Origin: Mariniblastus sp.
GTDB lineage: Bacteria; Planctomycetota; Planctomycetia; Pirellulales; Pirellulaceae
Direction of reading: 5' to 3'
DNA: 64,000 nucleotides
Assembly: GCA_028823415.1 (NCBI GenBank)
Contig: JAPKBL010000010.1
Location: 1-64,000 of the forward strand
The translations under genes were made by a program, and so were the position numbers. Positions 49,413-59,900 of this stretch are shown here, piece after piece. The notes beneath the pieces are model-generated. The model saw nothing but the letters and a program-made list of their open reading frames with translations. It searched no databases and had not been told where the DNA came from. Position 1 is the first letter of the stretch. Every line of letters starts with the position of its first letter.

Positions 49413-51776
49413 ATGGCAAAACAAAATGCCGTTTGGGGTATCGACATCGGTCAATGTGCTTTGAAGGCACTCCGTTGTACTTGGGATGCAGATGGACAAA
49501 CCGTCGTCGCAGACAAATACGATTTGATTGAATATCCCAAAATCCTGAGCCAGCCCGATTCGGAACCTGAGGAACTCATCAAAGATGCGCTGCAGGAATT
49601 CCTTTCTAGAAACGAAGTCATCGGCGATCGAGTTGCAATTAGTGTCTCGGGGCAGGCCGGCTTGTCGAGGTTTTTCAAGCCACCGCCGGTCGAAATCAAG
49701 ACACTGCCCGACATTGTTAAGTACGAAGTCAAGCAACAAATCCCCTTTCCAATCGAAGATGTTATCTGGGACTGGCAGCAATTAGGCGGAGTCGTTGTCG
49801 AAGGCCGGGCAATTGACGCGGAAGTTGGGCTCTTTGCGATGAAGCGAGAAGCCGTTTACCGCGCCCTTCGTCCATTCGATGATATCGGTGTGGAAATCGA
49901 TATTGTGCAACTCTCACCACTTTCAATTTTTAATGTGGTTTGTTTTGACCAAATTAAAAACCTACCTGATCCGGAACTTTTCGATCCCGATAACCCACCA
50001 CCTTCGGTGGTCGTCCTTTCGATGGGAACGGACACGACCGACCTGATTGTCACCAACGGCATCAAGCTCTGGTTGAGAAACATTCCAATTGGCGGTAACC
50101 ACTTCACCAAACAGCTTTCGCGTGAAATGAAGCTGACTCAGGCGAAAGCGGAACATCTGAAAAAGAATGCCCGCGTTTCGGAAAACCCCAAAGCAATCTT
50201 TAAGGCGATGCGCCCGGTATTTAACGACTTGGTCAACGAGGTTCAGCGATCACTAACCTACTTCCAAAGTATTGAAAAGTCTGCGGAACTATCGGAGATC
50301 ATCCTGCTGGGAAATGCCGCAAAACTACCTGGTTTACGACAATTCCTGAATAAACAGTTGGAAATAGATATCGCGAAGATTTCTGAATTCAACAAACTTA
50401 GCGGCGGCGATGTCACTGCACAGCCAACCTTTTCGAACAATCTTCTCTCATTCGCACCCTGCTATGGATTGTGTATCCAGGGACTCAAAGAAAGCAGAAT
50501 CGACACCAACCTGCTTCCTCAGGAGATCGTCGTTGAGAGAATCATTCGGGCAAAAAAGCCATGGGTTCTAGCCTCTGTGGGTCTACTTACCTTTGGCCTC
50601 CTACTCGGTTACTTTTCAATCGCCAATGCCTGGTGGAGTTCCAACGAAAAATACGCAGACGCTAACAATGTTTCGTGGAAAAAGGCAATCTCACAGGTTA
50701 AATCAACCAAGAGTAAAAGTGACGGATTTGTGGTATCTGACGAAGAGCAGATACTGAAACTCCAACAATTCAACACGATTGCAACCGAGCTAACTTCAGC
50801 CTCCGAAGAAAAAGCATTGTGGATTGAATTTTACTCCGCACTTTCTCAGGCATTCCCTGAAGACCCTCGAATCAAAGCGATCAAAGATACTCAATCTGAC
50901 CATCGAGCGGCTCCGACTGTAATTCCGTTCAGCGACCGAGAAGAACTCTACGTCGATCACGTGGAATCGGCATACTTTCCCAACTTGCAAGTATGGCTAA
51001 ATGATGTCATGGCAATTCATGAAAAAATGTTCCAATTGGATCAAGAAGAAATTGACAAGATGAAAGAGAACGGCGCCTCACCTGAGGACGTCGATAACTT
51101 GCTCGCCGAGGCTCAAGATCTGCAGGAAGATGACATGAGTTCTTACTACCCAACCGAAGAAGGCGAGTCAATGGACGTCGGTCTCGTAGGTAAGCTTGGG
51201 GGCAAAAAAGGTTGGGTCATCGAAATACGTGGTCACCACTTCCACAATAGTGACGCCCAACTTGCCAAGCTCAACATGGGTAAGGCGTACCTTGTGAAAA
51301 CCTTGATTAAAACACTCAAGGAGAAAATGGACGTTGTTCTTCCGACCAACGGCAAGAACGAGAAATTCTCCTACGAAGACATCGGTATTACATACCCTAC
51401 CGTCACCTTCCAAACTCCACGTAAACTGAAGACGATCAGCTTCGATCCGACAGCGACCGAAGGTGGGGAAGATGACTCAGCGACGGGTGCAGGAGACGGT
51501 CGCGGTAAATTCAGTGGCGGTGCCGGCATGGGTATGGGAATGGGCGCCGGTGAAGGCGCCGGCGGAGGCGATCCTAAAGCGGCATCGGAAACAGCCAATC
51601 CGGACGAAGATCCCAACATTCAAGAAGTTTATGAGTATACCTTTGTCGTGCAAATGGCCTGGACGCCACGTTCGGATCAAGAGCGATTGGAAGCGAGAAC
51701 AGCTCGTCTGGCAAAAGACGAAGCGGATAAGAACGCGAACGCTGATGAATCTGAAACAGTCGAGGATGAAGGCTAA
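49413..51776 (+). CDS. PilM-PilN-like fusion protein
   Basis: A 787-residue protein. Residues about 1-365 form a PilM/competence-type actin-like ATPase (GIDIGQCALKALR, IKTLPDIVKYEVKQQIPFP, SMGTDTTDLIVTNG, IILLGNAAKLPGLRQFL). PilM of pseudomonads is about 350 residues and ends there. Here a membrane helix follows (about 382-404, VLASVGLLTFGLLLGYFS) and then about 380 extracytoplasmic residues, as PilN would give. The C-terminus contains a Gly/Met tract (about 692-720, GKFSGGAGMGMGMGAG) and an acidic end. It opens a cluster of four large genes ending in a secretin, parallel to pilMNOPQ. PilN assignment rests on topology and order only. Confidence 0.82.
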   Translation: MAKQNAVWGIDIGQCALKALRCTWDADGQTVVADKYDLIEYPKILSQPDSEPEELIKDALQEFLSRNEVIGDRVAISVSGQAGLSRFFKPPPVEIKTLPDIVKYEVKQQIPFPIEDVIWDWQQLGGVVVEGRAIDAEVGLFAMKREAVYRALRPFDDIGVEIDIVQLSPLSIFNVVCFDQIKNLPDPELFDPDNPPPSVVVLSMGTDTTDLIVTNGIKLWLRNIPIGGNHFTKQLSREMKLTQAKAEHLKKNARVSENPKAIFKAMRPVFNDLVNEVQRSLTYFQSIEKSAELSEIILLGNAAKLPGLRQFLNKQLEIDIAKISEFNKLSGGDVTAQPTFSNNLLSFAPCYGLCIQGLKESRIDTNLLPQEIVVERIIRAKKPWVLASVGLLTFGLLLGYFSIANAWWSSNEKYADANNVSWKKAISQVKSTKSKSDGFVVSDEEQILKLQQFNTIATELTSASEEKALWIEFYSALSQAFPEDPRIKAIKDTQSDHRAAPTVIPFSDREELYVDHVESAYFPNLQVWLNDVMAIHEKMFQLDQEEIDKMKENGASPEDVDNLLAEAQDLQEDDMSSYYPTEEGESMDVGLVGKLGGKKGWVIEIRGHHFHNSDAQLAKLNMGKAYLVKTLIKTLKEKMDVVLPTNGKNEKFSYEDIGITYPTVTFQTPRKLKTISFDPTATEGGEDDSATGAGDGRGKFSGGAGMGMGMGAGEGAGGGDPKAASETANPDEDPNIQEVYEYTFVVQMAWTPRSDQERLEARTARLAKDEADKNANADESETVEDEG

Positions 51777-51915
51777 ATCCCAGTTTGGTTTTTTGATTCG
51801 GGCGTTTCTCAAGATAATCGCCGTTCCAGAAAACCCAACGCCATCGACGACGACCGATTTTAAATAACAATGAACTAAGGCTCACTGCCTAAAAAATAAC
51901 TTTGAGGATTAAATC

Positions 51916-53631
51916 ATGGACCAATTAGCTCCGGTAATTGCTTGGACCAAGAAAAACATTTTCTGGCTTGTCTGCGGAACCCTTACCGTTGCCATGATCT
52001 TCGTCTGGTTTTTAACCACTGGCGACATTAATGAGCAACGAAGCAAGCAGGAAGCGGCGCTTAAAAACTCAGTTTCTACGGCCAAAGGGATCAAATCCGT
52101 GACGGCCAGTGCATTACCCACAAATGGTCCCGTTGAAACAGAGGAGGAAGGAATCCCTGCCCATCCTAACGAGACCTCTTTGCAAGGAATGCGAGATGAA
52201 CTAAGTGCAACGATCGACTCTATCGTCGCAGCTTGGAAGATTAGAAAGCAGGCTCAGGACATGATCCTCGTTTGGCCAAAGTTTATTAAAAATGAAAAAT
52301 TTGTTAAAGAATTCAGCAAGTACAATCCACCTGAAACAATGCCGGACGAAGTAAACTCTGCGGCTCGTACAAATATGGAACAGATGTTGACCCTTTATAA
52401 GGCTAAAATTCCCGAGCAAATGTCCTACCTTTGCGGGGACGACGTTCTGAGAGCCTATTGGAAGTTCGACCCAAAGTTCGCTGACGACTCTATTCCGGTC
52501 GAGGATGAAGATGATGGCAGCACCCCAGGAGGAGGATTCGGGGGAGGGTCTGGTGCAGGGGCAGGTTCCGGCGCCCCAACTTTGAGCTCTTCTGCCGTTG
52601 ACTTGAATCAGTTCGCCGTGAGATGGAGCGACAAAAACCAAGATCTTTGGAACAGTAAGTTAACGACCTTCAACGGATATGATGGTAACCTGTTTGACTA
52701 TCCAACTCCCTTGCAATGCTACATGCTTCAGCAAGACCTCTGGCTTTTGGAAGCCATGTTCCGAATTATCCGCGAGGTCAATGGCGATTCCGCCGCGAAC
52801 GACCTCTCCATCATCAAAAACATCGATCACGTTGCGTTTGGCCGCGAGGTCGGTGGAAAACTAGGTGAGCTAACCCCGCCCGACCAGAGACTTGCTGATA
52901 AAACGACAGCTGGCATGAACGGAGGGATGCCGCAACAAGGGGGCCCCGGCGGCTTTGGCAGTGATCCGCTAGGAGAAGAGGAAGAATTCGACGAAGAAGG
53001 CAATTTTGAGCCGAACGGCGGTTTCAATTTCGGGCGTACTCCCGATGGCGGCGGGGAAGCTGATAGTGGAGGATCAACCGGCAACGTCCCTTACAACAAT
53101 CGTTACGTCGATGTGAACTTTGAACCACTCTCAGCTGCAGTGGTAAAGGGAGTAATTAGCGGAGATGAATTGCCCATGGATAACCTCGAGCTGATCGTTG
53201 CGAGGCGTGTGCCAGTTCGAATCGCGTTAAAAATGGACGAGCGCAAGATCGCCGACTTCATGGCGGCCTGTGCAAATTCGCCATTCGCTTTTGAAATCCA
53301 ACAGGTTCGCTGGAATCGACACACCCCCGGCGGTGACGAGATCACTCTCAACGGCGACGGCGGCAGTGCCGGAGCCTCGACCGAGAAACGAAGCGGGATG
53401 GGCAATAATCTTGGCATGGACGGATTTAACGCAAACGCTGTCGATGTCGTTCCCGTCGAAACTCGAACGAATTACGACGTGTATGTTGAATTCTTCGGGA
53501 TCGTAAAAATTTACAACCCGGTTCGCGAGGATTACCTCAAGCGAGCCGCCGGACTTGAAGAAGATGCAGACCCACTCGATGATTCGTCTGCGAGTACAAA
53601 AATCCGAGACGACAACCCGACGCAACCCTAG
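51916..53631 (+). CDS. Inner-membrane pilus-cluster protein (PilO position)
   Basis: A 571-residue protein with one N-terminal membrane helix (about 12-35, KKNIFWLVCGTLTVAMIFVWF) and a large extracytoplasmic part. GAGGA at 51904-51908 sets the ATG. Two low-complexity tracts interrupt it: GGGFGGGSGAGAGSG (about 198-215) and a Gly/acidic block with SDPLGEEEEFDEEG (about 350-375). No family is recognisable; position and topology suggest a PilO-like scaffold. It lies 139 bp after the PilMN-like gene. Confidence 0.72.
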   Translation: MDQLAPVIAWTKKNIFWLVCGTLTVAMIFVWFLTTGDINEQRSKQEAALKNSVSTAKGIKSVTASALPTNGPVETEEEGIPAHPNETSLQGMRDELSATIDSIVAAWKIRKQAQDMILVWPKFIKNEKFVKEFSKYNPPETMPDEVNSAARTNMEQMLTLYKAKIPEQMSYLCGDDVLRAYWKFDPKFADDSIPVEDEDDGSTPGGGFGGGSGAGAGSGAPTLSSSAVDLNQFAVRWSDKNQDLWNSKLTTFNGYDGNLFDYPTPLQCYMLQQDLWLLEAMFRIIREVNGDSAANDLSIIKNIDHVAFGREVGGKLGELTPPDQRLADKTTAGMNGGMPQQGGPGGFGSDPLGEEEEFDEEGNFEPNGGFNFGRTPDGGGEADSGGSTGNVPYNNRYVDVNFEPLSAAVVKGVISGDELPMDNLELIVARRVPVRIALKMDERKIADFMAACANSPFAFEIQQVRWNRHTPGGDEITLNGDGGSAGASTEKRSGMGNNLGMDGFNANAVDVVPVETRTNYDVYVEFFGIVKIYNPVREDYLKRAAGLEEDADPLDDSSASTKIRDDNPTQP

Positions 53632-53810
53632 AATACAACGGGTGACCAACTGTTTCGAATTTCGAGCCTGTTGATTACCCAAACCCAACTGAGCAGTCCA
53701 TTGCTCAATTTATTTACGACACCCAAAGACGAATAACCCCCCAATATCAGAATCGAATCCCCGTGTTTAATTCGGGATCACCAGCGAATCTGATCAGGAG
53801 ATTTTTGAAT

Positions 53811-56411
53811 ATGAAAATGCCAGACTTCAGCAAAGCCGCCATGCAAAAATTCTTTTTGTATCACACCGAAAAGCTGATCCTTGTGGTCGCAATTATCTCG
53901 ATGGCAGCCTTCTTTTGGATAGGCTTTGGCATCAAGCCCTACTCGGATAAATCCCCCGACGAACTAGTGAAAATGGCGAAAGATGCTGAGCTTTACATTG
54001 AATCAGCTTCCAGCTGGGATGATATCAAATCCTCCCGGGAGGGCCGTAAAAATGTCGATCAAATTGTCCGTGATGGCGGCAAAGTAGATGCATCCATCTA
54101 CCAAACCGATCCGTTTACTGGCATCGCCGCCCGCACACTCGATGCCCGCTTGGATCCGAGCATATTTGGCATTATCGATCCGGAAGCCGTTGTTTTCACC
54201 GCCCAATTGCTTTACGATATCCCTACAAATTTTGACCAATTTGCTTCCTACCCAAACGCTCCCAGTAGCGGGGACGAAGAAGCAGACGCGACTGGCATGG
54301 GAGGCTTCGACGGCGGGAGTGACCCTCTTTCTGATGGTGGCGAAGAAGAACCTGGCGGCGGAGAAGAAGAAGGAAGTTTTGATGGTGGACGAGGTGGAGG
54401 AGCAGGAGGACTCGGGGAAAGTGAACCCAAAGACGAAGAAGAGGCAAATTCCATTCCCGTACTCGACGGTGTCGGCACCAAAATGCAAACCGTAAACGTC
54501 CACACTTCCAAGGGTGTACGACCAACCCACCATAACTTTCCAGCAACAACAACATCCGCAATTTTCAACATCGTGTGCGTCACCGGACTGGTTGATGTCG
54601 ATCAGCAATGGAAAGAATATGAAAACAGCTTCGCGTCAGCGATGGGCTACTACCCAGATCGCGACAAACCCACTTACCAATATTTAGAAGTCGAAAGACG
54701 TGAGCTAGGTGAGGAGAAATGGTCGAACATCACCGATAAAACCTCACATTATTACCCTTCTCTGTTCCCTAACATGCACAGAATGCCCAAAGCATTCTAT
54801 AGTTCGGCACCAGATGTCGTAGCGCCCCAGCACTATGATCCAGTTTTGACTGGCCCCATTCCAGCAATTTTCAATTTCGATTACCGCCCCTTCGTATCTC
54901 ATTCCAGACTAGCGGAAAATCGAAGAGAATTCCCGGAGTTCACTGAGGAAGAAGAAGCTAAAGAGTTCGACGTGGATGACATTCTCAAAGGAAACATCCC
55001 GACAAAGGGACAGTCTGGTTCCTCTAGCGGTGGAAATGCTGGCAAATTCGGTGGCGGTATGGGAATGGGAATGGGAATGGGTGCCGGCGGCATGGGTGAT
55101 CCTGGTGGTGGCGGACGCGGCGGCTCTGCTCCCAGTGGATCCGGTGGGGATTTTGCAACAGAGGCCCCTGAAGTCGTTCAATCACGCATTGGCAGCGATT
55201 TTACGGATCACATGAAAGCAGTTAACGCGGATAAAGCTCAACATCAATTCCGTTTAGTGCGGTTCTTCGATTTCCATCAAAAAAAGGTTGGCAAGACATA
55301 CGAATATCGGATGCGATTGTGGATCGGAGACCCTAACAACGAGGATCTCGGTAAGCAATTTGCTAACCGGCAGACTGGTGGGATGGCTGATTTTGGAACT
55401 GGACTCCCTAGCGGCGGTGATCGGGGATCCGAAGGCTCCGATGGAGATGACAGTGCCGACCAAGAAGACGATCCAAATGGCGACGGAGGCTACGCAGCCG
55501 ATCAACCTTCTGGCTCGGACCCCGCCTCTTCGGAACCGGAAGCAAAATACGTAAGAATCACCAGTACGATGCGTAACCCAAACGTTCGCAAGCGACTCAA
55601 CCGAGCGAAAGAGACGATAGACTCTAAAACTAACGTGACCACCTATTTCGTTTCAGAGGTCCGCGGCAAAGACGATCAAGGGAACGATAAGATCGAAGAA
55701 ATTAAAGTTCCAAGGGTCGCAGTTGGTAAGAACAATAGTAACAACAGCGACAAGTATGCATACCAGGACTATTTGCAACACGCTCGACCCTCCCAATGGA
55801 GCGCGCCGGTGACCGTTAAAGTGCAACAAACACGAGGGCAAGTTGCCGCCGGTAGCGTGACGCCTGGAAAAACACTGCGGCTTTCCAAGAACGGTACCAT
55901 CGTTGAGCTTCCCGTTGGTGAAGTTGAAGTTGAAGTTGCGGCATCGGCTTGGTGGGATAAAAATCTTGCCACAGCATTGCCCACTAAGCAAAATGTTCAT
56001 CGTGGCGATGCACTGGATTTCATTGCAGAATCTTACTTCCTGCATCCAGCCACGCTTGAAGTCAAAGTTGCCAAAAATGCACCCGATGCAGAGGGGCCGA
56101 ACCAGTACAAAGTACCAATTACAACAGGCATGGTTGTTGTGGACGCGATCAGTGGTGCGGAACTGGAACTTCCAAGAACTGAAAAAATGCGTCACCAAAC
56201 GGCAAGCGAAATTTTGATCATGGATGACAACGGCAACTTCCGAGTTAAGAACGACATGTACGACCGTACGCAATTCAGAAACATGCTACACCTCGCCGAC
56301 GAATCACAAACCGTTGGAAAAGGAAAGAAACGAAAGAAGAGCAAGGACAACGAAGCAAGCCCCGGCAACGGAGGTAAATTCGGCGGCGGCGGTGGCACTG
56401 GCGATTTCTAA
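53811..56411 (+). CDS. Inner-membrane pilus-cluster protein with Gly/Met tracts (PilP position)
   Basis: An 866-residue protein from ATG 53811, with AGGAG at 53796-53800 just upstream; GTG 53763 would add 16 residues. One membrane helix (about 19-38) is followed by an extracytoplasmic part with several tracts: GGSDPLSDGGEEEPGGGEEE (about 163-182), GKFGGGMGMGMGMGAGG (about 410-427), and GGKFGGGGG at the very end. The middle tract nearly repeats one in the PilMN-like protein. No family recognised. It probably bridges the inner membrane and secretin. Confidence 0.72.
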   Translation: MKMPDFSKAAMQKFFLYHTEKLILVVAIISMAAFFWIGFGIKPYSDKSPDELVKMAKDAELYIESASSWDDIKSSREGRKNVDQIVRDGGKVDASIYQTDPFTGIAARTLDARLDPSIFGIIDPEAVVFTAQLLYDIPTNFDQFASYPNAPSSGDEEADATGMGGFDGGSDPLSDGGEEEPGGGEEEGSFDGGRGGGAGGLGESEPKDEEEANSIPVLDGVGTKMQTVNVHTSKGVRPTHHNFPATTTSAIFNIVCVTGLVDVDQQWKEYENSFASAMGYYPDRDKPTYQYLEVERRELGEEKWSNITDKTSHYYPSLFPNMHRMPKAFYSSAPDVVAPQHYDPVLTGPIPAIFNFDYRPFVSHSRLAENRREFPEFTEEEEAKEFDVDDILKGNIPTKGQSGSSSGGNAGKFGGGMGMGMGMGAGGMGDPGGGGRGGSAPSGSGGDFATEAPEVVQSRIGSDFTDHMKAVNADKAQHQFRLVRFFDFHQKKVGKTYEYRMRLWIGDPNNEDLGKQFANRQTGGMADFGTGLPSGGDRGSEGSDGDDSADQEDDPNGDGGYAADQPSGSDPASSEPEAKYVRITSTMRNPNVRKRLNRAKETIDSKTNVTTYFVSEVRGKDDQGNDKIEEIKVPRVAVGKNNSNNSDKYAYQDYLQHARPSQWSAPVTVKVQQTRGQVAAGSVTPGKTLRLSKNGTIVELPVGEVEVEVAASAWWDKNLATALPTKQNVHRGDALDFIAESYFLHPATLEVKVAKNAPDAEGPNQYKVPITTGMVVVDAISGAELELPRTEKMRHQTASEILIMDDNGNFRVKNDMYDRTQFRNMLHLADESQTVGKGKKRKKSKDNEASPGNGGKFGGGGGTGDF

Positions 56412-56912
56412 TCCAATCGACAGTCCAGAGTAGATTCCAGTCAATCATCCACTGCAACCGCTCCAATCTAAATGGAAACCAAGCCGCAATTCGTTGCGGC
56501 TTTTTTCGTTACCGCGCCAGACCCAACGGTTAACTAGCCAAACACCTTTTCCAAATAAGCCAACCAACAAGACCAAACACGTGCTAGCAACCCGCCTCTA
56601 TTTAAACGAACAACTGCGATAAAACCCGACAATTACGCAATCGCCGCGCCAAGTGCTATCGCGGACAGCCCTTTCTCTAGGTTTTTCACCCGATTGATGT
56701 TGACGAGGAAAACGTCCATCGCTAATTAACCCCATCGAAAAGAATCGTGCGCTGTCTACGGACTCCACCGGTCTGCCGTTTCACCAGAATCGGCGCTATT
56801 TTCCTAAACGGATTTGGGAATGGCCAAGGGGGGAATTAACCCTGTGATGCCGTGGCACAGCTTTAACAACCTTACAGGGTATTTTGGGCGTCACAACAAC
56901 AAGGAGAGTTGC
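56412..56912. promoter_or_regulatory. Gap between pilus-cluster gene and secretin, with terminator
   Basis: After the terminator at 56480 the region holds a TTGACG box (56700-56705) that could start a secretin transcript; the -10 at the right distance (TAATTA, 56723) is poor. AAGGAG at 56901-56906 is the Shine-Dalgarno site of the secretin gene. No other gene is seen. Confidence 0.35.
56480..56507 (+). terminator. Intrinsic terminator inside the pilus cluster
   Basis: AAGCCGCAA (56481-56489), TTCG loop, TTGCGGCTT (56494-56502) and T-run. It splits the inner-membrane genes from the secretin gene. Confidence 0.92.
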
Positions 56913-59900
56913 GTGAGAGTCTCCGTGCGACTTAAGCAGAGTTTATGGGCTTCGGCCCTCATTGTATCGACGATTGTGATTCAGTCACCATTGTCGGCAT
57001 TCAGTCAAACACAGTCTCCGGTCGAGAATTCGACTGCCATTGCGGGATCTGGTTTAAACACCTTTGCCGTACAGCAAATGGAAACTGACGAGGTAAAACT
57101 GGCTACTGCCAGAAGTGCCTTGTTGCAAGCAAGGCAGGCACTCGCTAAAAGCGATGTCGCTACTGCAAAACAAATGCTGGAAACAGCAAAAAGTATCGAC
57201 ATCGATTTCGCAAGGATCGGCGATACTCCCGAAACCGTTCAGTCCATGATTGATCGTCAGTTGCAACTCGAAGAACTCCGGCAACGAAATGAGCACGAGG
57301 CCTTTAATGCAGGCGCTGCTTCCTTTTTGTTAACGCAGTCTGAAGCACTGATGCACTATCAGGACTACGAAACTGCGGAAACCTTGGTAAAAACAGCCAA
57401 GAGCTTTCCCGTTCAGTTCAACGCCAACATCGGAAACCCCGATGAACTGTTGAACATGATCGCAGCAGCGAAGGCAACTCAGGCTGCCAAGGGACAACTG
57501 CCGGTCGCTCAAATGGCGCCGACAGCCCAATCGCTAAAATACCTTTCGGAAGCCCAACTGGCATTTGACCAGGGCAAGCTCGCCGAAGCATCGGAACTTG
57601 TAAATCAAGCTAAGAAACTAAATGTTCCCGATACGGCTTTTGCAGCGAATGCGCCTCGACCATGGCAACTGGAGATGAAAATCCAAAATGCGATGAACCG
57701 ACAATCGTTCGATCCTGCGGTTATCCAAGCAAGTTTTGATAACAAAACCAATGGTGTCATCAACACCCTTTACGATCCGTCCACGGACGCTTCGAGAAAC
57801 GTCGCCGCATCTGCGGTCGATGGCGAAACGACGAAGTTCAACCCGATTCCACGAACCGCTCAGGATTTTTACCAAGCGGGTCTGGAAGCCATGGTTAGCA
57901 AGAATTACGCCGACGCAAGAATCTACTTTGAGCGAGCCTGGAACAATCGTGCCGAGCTTGACCCAAAGTCCATTCAGGCAATCCAGGATCAATTGACACT
58001 TCTCACAATGTCAAAACCGATGCCTGCAGCCGGACTGGGTAACGGACCCGTTCGACAAGTCGCACAGACGATCGACCTGAATGATGCTTCCTCGCAACAG
58101 ACAGCAACATTTAAGCAACTGCAATCTCAGATCTTTAAGGAGCGAGCAGACGCAGAACGAATGCTCGAATCGGATCCGCGCAGTGCAGTAGAAAAAATGA
58201 CGATGCTTCGCGGACGGGTCGTTCAATCGAAACTCGATGTAACCAACCAGACGCCTCTGCTGACTATTATTGATCGCGACCTTGCGGAAATGCAATCTTA
58301 CATCGATCGCAACCTTCCGGAGATCATGAACGATGAAACCAATGCGGAACGTCTGGATAAAGTTGACATGCGTCGCCAAAAAATGGTCGACGACAGCACG
58401 CAGCTACAGAAGTTAGTGGAAGATTTTAACACACTGATCGATGAGCAGCGTTTTCCGGAAGCACAGGTCGTGGCGCGTCAAGCGGCTGATCTCGCTCCTA
58501 ATAGTCCACTCGTTGCAGTGCTAACTGAAAAAGCGACACTTTTGCGACGGCTTGATCGGATGAATCAGATTAAGACCGACAAAGAAGAAGGCTTTTGGGC
58601 AGCCATGGCCAACGCCGAGAGAGCTTCTGCTGGAATCGACGATAAAACGCCATTCCAGATCAACGATCCTGAATTGTGGACGAAAAATAGCAACCGTCGA
58701 CTCGGCCGTATGGAAGAGAATCGATACAATTCCGAAGCAGATCGAAAGATTTGGAATACGTTGAAAAACGAACGAGTTCAAGGAGAATATCGCGGCACCC
58801 TTGCTGAGGCCGTCGATCAACTCGCCCGCCAAGCAGCGGTAAACATCGTCTTTGATGACATCGCACTGGCCGCTGAAAACGTTCAAAAAGACCGTATGGT
58901 CGACATCCCAATCCGTGAGCCAATCTCTCTGAGAAGCGCTCTGGAAGTGATCCTCAATTCGGCCGGGCTTGTGTTCGTTGTCGAAAACGAGGTTATCAAA
59001 GTCACCAGCCGAAATGCAAGTTCGACCAAGCTGATGACACAGACGTACTACATTGGTGACTTGGTAATGCCGGTTACGGCTCCCCAGAATCCAAATCAGA
59101 TGCACTGGATGCAACCGAACATGGCTTCCGGTGGTTCACCTGGATTCATGAACGTTTCGACTAACGGTGCTTCGGGATCGGATGTCGCGCTCTCCCAGCG
59201 AATGGGGCGAGAGGGTTTGCTTGACGGGGCAGTCGCTGGTGCGATGTACAACGCCAACAACGGCCCTAGCCGTGGTCAGCCGACTTATGGAACCGTCGGC
59301 AACCAACCCCTTGGTGGTGTTACTGAGCAGGATTTCCAGCCACTAATCGACTTGATCCAGAACACTATCCAGCCGGATACATGGCAGGATACTGGGCAGG
59401 GACTTGGAACGTTACAGGCCTTCGTCCCCAACCTCAGCTTGATCGTGTCTCAGTCGCAGGAAGTTCAAGACGAGATTCAAGATCTTCTCAAAAAGCTGCG
59501 TGAATTAAACGACGTCCAAATCGTTGTTGAGGTTCGCTTCGTAAGCCTTCGAGACGAATTTTTTGAAAGAGTTGGAATTGATTTTGACTTCAGCATCAAC
59601 GACAACAATCCTGGTGGTGACCCAACTGCGGACACCGTGAGTGGTAGTCGAGTGGTCGGTCGAGAGCCAACGGATACCATTGACTTCACTCCGACGAGCG
59701 ATCTTGACTTGCGATTTGTTCAGAATAGCTTCTCAGCTGCTGAACCAATCTTTGGTGGATTCCAGGCAGCTCAGGCAGCCAACTTCGGTTTTGCGATTCT
59801 ATCGGACATCGAAGTCTTCTTCCTGATCCAAGCCGCCAAGGGCGACACGAGAACCAACATTACACAAGCACCAACGGTGACCATGTTCAATGGTCAAAGT

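Noticed and set aside
51463-51867. 134-codon frame overlapping the end of the PilMN-like gene
   Set aside because: It is a shifted frame through the Gly/Met tract of the real gene; its residues are biased and unlike a protein family.
54003-54608. 201-codon antisense frame
   Set aside because: It is antisense to the well-supported 866-residue gene, and its composition mirrors the Gly/acid-rich tracts.
55653-56273. 206-codon antisense frame
   Set aside because: Antisense shadow of the same gene; no start signal or family features.
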